NCBI RefSeq assembly: GCF_004791585.1
Contig: NZ_SRUU01000002.1
Location: 186,001 to 250,000, forward strand
Length of the DNA: 64,000 bases
Direction: 5' to 3'
From: Mesorhizobium sp. M1C.F.Ca.ET.210.01.1.1
Lineage (GTDB): Bacteria > Pseudomonadota > Alphaproteobacteria > Rhizobiales > Rhizobiaceae
How positions within the stretch are numbered: the stretch's first letter is position 1; every line of letters begins with the position of its first letter. Under the pieces are notes generated by a model, which was not told the DNA's origin, made no database searches, and was given only the letters and a program-made list of their open reading frames with translations. Of the stretch, positions 63,085 through 64,000 are shown in pieces. A program made the translations under genes and the position numbers.

Positions 63085-64000
63085 TTAGCCGTGCGCCACC
63101 ATCACGTGGCGAACGGCGGTGTAATCCTCCAGCGCGTAGAGCGACATGTCCTTGCCGTAGCCGGACTGTTTCAGTCCGCCATGCGGCATCTCGTTGGTCA
63201 GCATGAAGTGGGTGTTGATCCAGGTGCAGCCATATTGCAGGCGGGCGGCCGTCGTCATGGCGCGCGAGACGTCCTTGGTCCAAACCGACGAAGCAAGGCC
63301 GTAGTCGCTGTCGTTGGCCCAGTTCACCGCTTCATCGACCTCCGAGAAACGAGTGATCGAGACGACCGGGCCGAACACCTCACGGCGCACGATCTCGTCT
63401 TCCTGCAGTGCGCCGGCGACGACCGTCGGCTGGTAGTAGAAGCCCGAGCCCTCGCCCGGCTTGCCGCCGGTGGTGATCTCGATGTGCTTCAGCTCCGAGG
63501 CGCGCTCGACGAAGCTCGACACGCGATCGCGCTGGCGGCGCGAGATCAGCGGCCCGATCTCGTTCTCGGTGTCGTCTGGCAAATTGTACCTGATGGTCGA
63601 GACCGCCGAGGAGAGATCGGCGACCAGCTTGTCGTAGATCTTCTTGCCGGCATAGATGCGGCAGGCCGCGGTGCAGTCCTGGCCTGCATTGTAATAGCCG
63701 AAGGCGCGCAGGCCACCCACCACGGCGCCGAGGTCGGCGTCGTCGAAGACGACAACCGGCGCCTTGCCGCCGAGTTCGAGATGCGTGCGCTTGACCGACT
63801 TGGCGGCCGCCTGCAGCACCTTCTTACCGGTAGCGACGTCGCCGGTGATCGAGATCATGTTGACCTTCGGGTGATTGATCAGCGTGTTGCCGACGCTCTC
63901 GCCGCGGCCGAGAACAACGTTGACGACGCCCTCGGGCAGGATCTCCGACAGGATCTTTGCCAGCTTCAGTGCCGTCAGCGGCGTCTGCTCGGACGGTTTG
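63085..64000 (-). CDS. NAD(P)-dependent aldehyde dehydrogenase (5' end outside window)
   Basis: The C-terminal ~304 residues of an ALDH, open to the window edge. Visible parts are [14 protein letters not shown], the cofactor motif [12 protein letters not shown], the catalytic Glu in LELGGKAP and the catalytic Cys in [11 protein letters not shown]. The C-terminus ([30 protein letters not shown], split here only for reading) is that of gamma-aminobutyraldehyde / betaine-aldehyde type enzymes. It probably oxidises an amino-aldehyde to the acid. Confidence 0.92.
   Translation of the reverse strand, partial: KPSEQTPLTALKLAKILSEILPEGVVNVVLGRGESVGNTLINHPKVNMISITGDVATGKKVLQAAAKSVKRTHLELGGKAPVVVFDDADLGAVVGGLRAFGYYNAGQDCTAACRIYAGKKIYDKLVADLSSAVSTIRYNLPDDTENEIGPLISRRQRDRVSSFVERASELKHIEITTGGKPGEGSGFYYQPTVVAGALQEDEIVRREVFGPVVSITRFSEVDEAVNWANDSDYGLASSVWTKDVSRAMTTAARLQYGCTWINTHFMLTNEMPHGGLKQSGYGKDMSLYALEDYTAVRHVMVAHG

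Overview
The window looks like chromosomal DNA of a rhizobial alphaproteobacterium, most likely Mesorhizobium or a close Phyllobacteriaceae relative. The grounds are the high GC, the gene content (GCG_CRPN secreted proteins, an orfA-pit phosphate operon, fdsGBA-fdhD-fdsD formate dehydrogenase, three ABC import operons) and rhizobial-style intergenic palindromes. The genus is inferred from gene families, not from a marker gene. No rRNA, tRNA, CRISPR, prophage or transposase was seen.

Layout. (1) 1-5.0 kb: an ECF sigma factor (cut by the window edge), a one-TM partner, a periplasmic heavy-metal-sensor-like protein, a secreted GCG_CRPN protein, a DUF1800/DUF1501 pair, and a second GCG_CRPN gene on the other strand. 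(2) 5.1-25.8 kb: a catabolic region. Minus-strand genes: fused indolepyruvate-type 2-oxoacid:ferredoxin oxidoreductase subunits, a MarR regulator, a phytoene-dehydrogenase-like flavoprotein and an isatin-hydrolase-like cyclase. Plus-strand genes: a second flavoprotein, a five-gene peptide-type ABC importer, a VOC gene interrupted by an in-frame TGA, and a 2-aminobenzoyl-CoA monooxygenase/reductase-type fusion enzyme followed by SDR, MarR, enoyl-CoA hydratase, acyl-CoA dehydrogenase and RidA genes. (3) 25.9-30.9 kb: a GntR regulator, two class V PLP enzymes and an amino-acid ABC binding protein plus permease without an ATPase gene. (4) 31.1-36.3 kb: dppABCDF. (5) 36.8-50.3 kb: an acyl-CoA ligase with a histone-H1-like N-terminal tail, a methyltransferase, a HAD phosphatase, pgi, a MocR regulator, an MttB-family methyltransferase, an IlvD/Edd dehydratase, a CoxG-like protein, the Mrp/ApbC Fe-S carrier and a VOC protein. 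(6) 50.3-59.3 kb: orfA-pit, then a LysR regulator and the formate dehydrogenase operon. (7) 59.5-64 kb: a hydrolase-cyclase-LuxR fusion regulator, several small NTF2/AhpD-like proteins, and an aldehyde dehydrogenase cut by the window edge.

How the genes work together. The most interesting reading is that region 2 encodes a route from isatin (an intermediate of indole-3-acetic acid breakdown in bradyrhizobia) to central metabolism. The cyclase would open isatin to isatinate. The ferredoxin oxidoreductase could convert this 2-oxoacid directly to 2-aminobenzoyl-CoA, which would explain why no aryl-CoA ligase lies in the cluster. The monooxygenase/reductase would dearomatise the ring, and RidA, hydratase and dehydrogenases would finish the job. 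A shared operator-like motif (CTTTAAGC..) sits at 12130 and 19706, in front of the two key promoters. This is inference from gene families and context. Each step can be tested.

Regulatory DNA that can be read directly includes paired GntR-type palindromes (25829, 26767), 20-bp tandem repeats before the MocR gene (42041), an OxyR-like ATAG-N7-CTAT palindrome before fdsG (53083), and a hairpin between binding-protein and permease genes in all three ABC operons.
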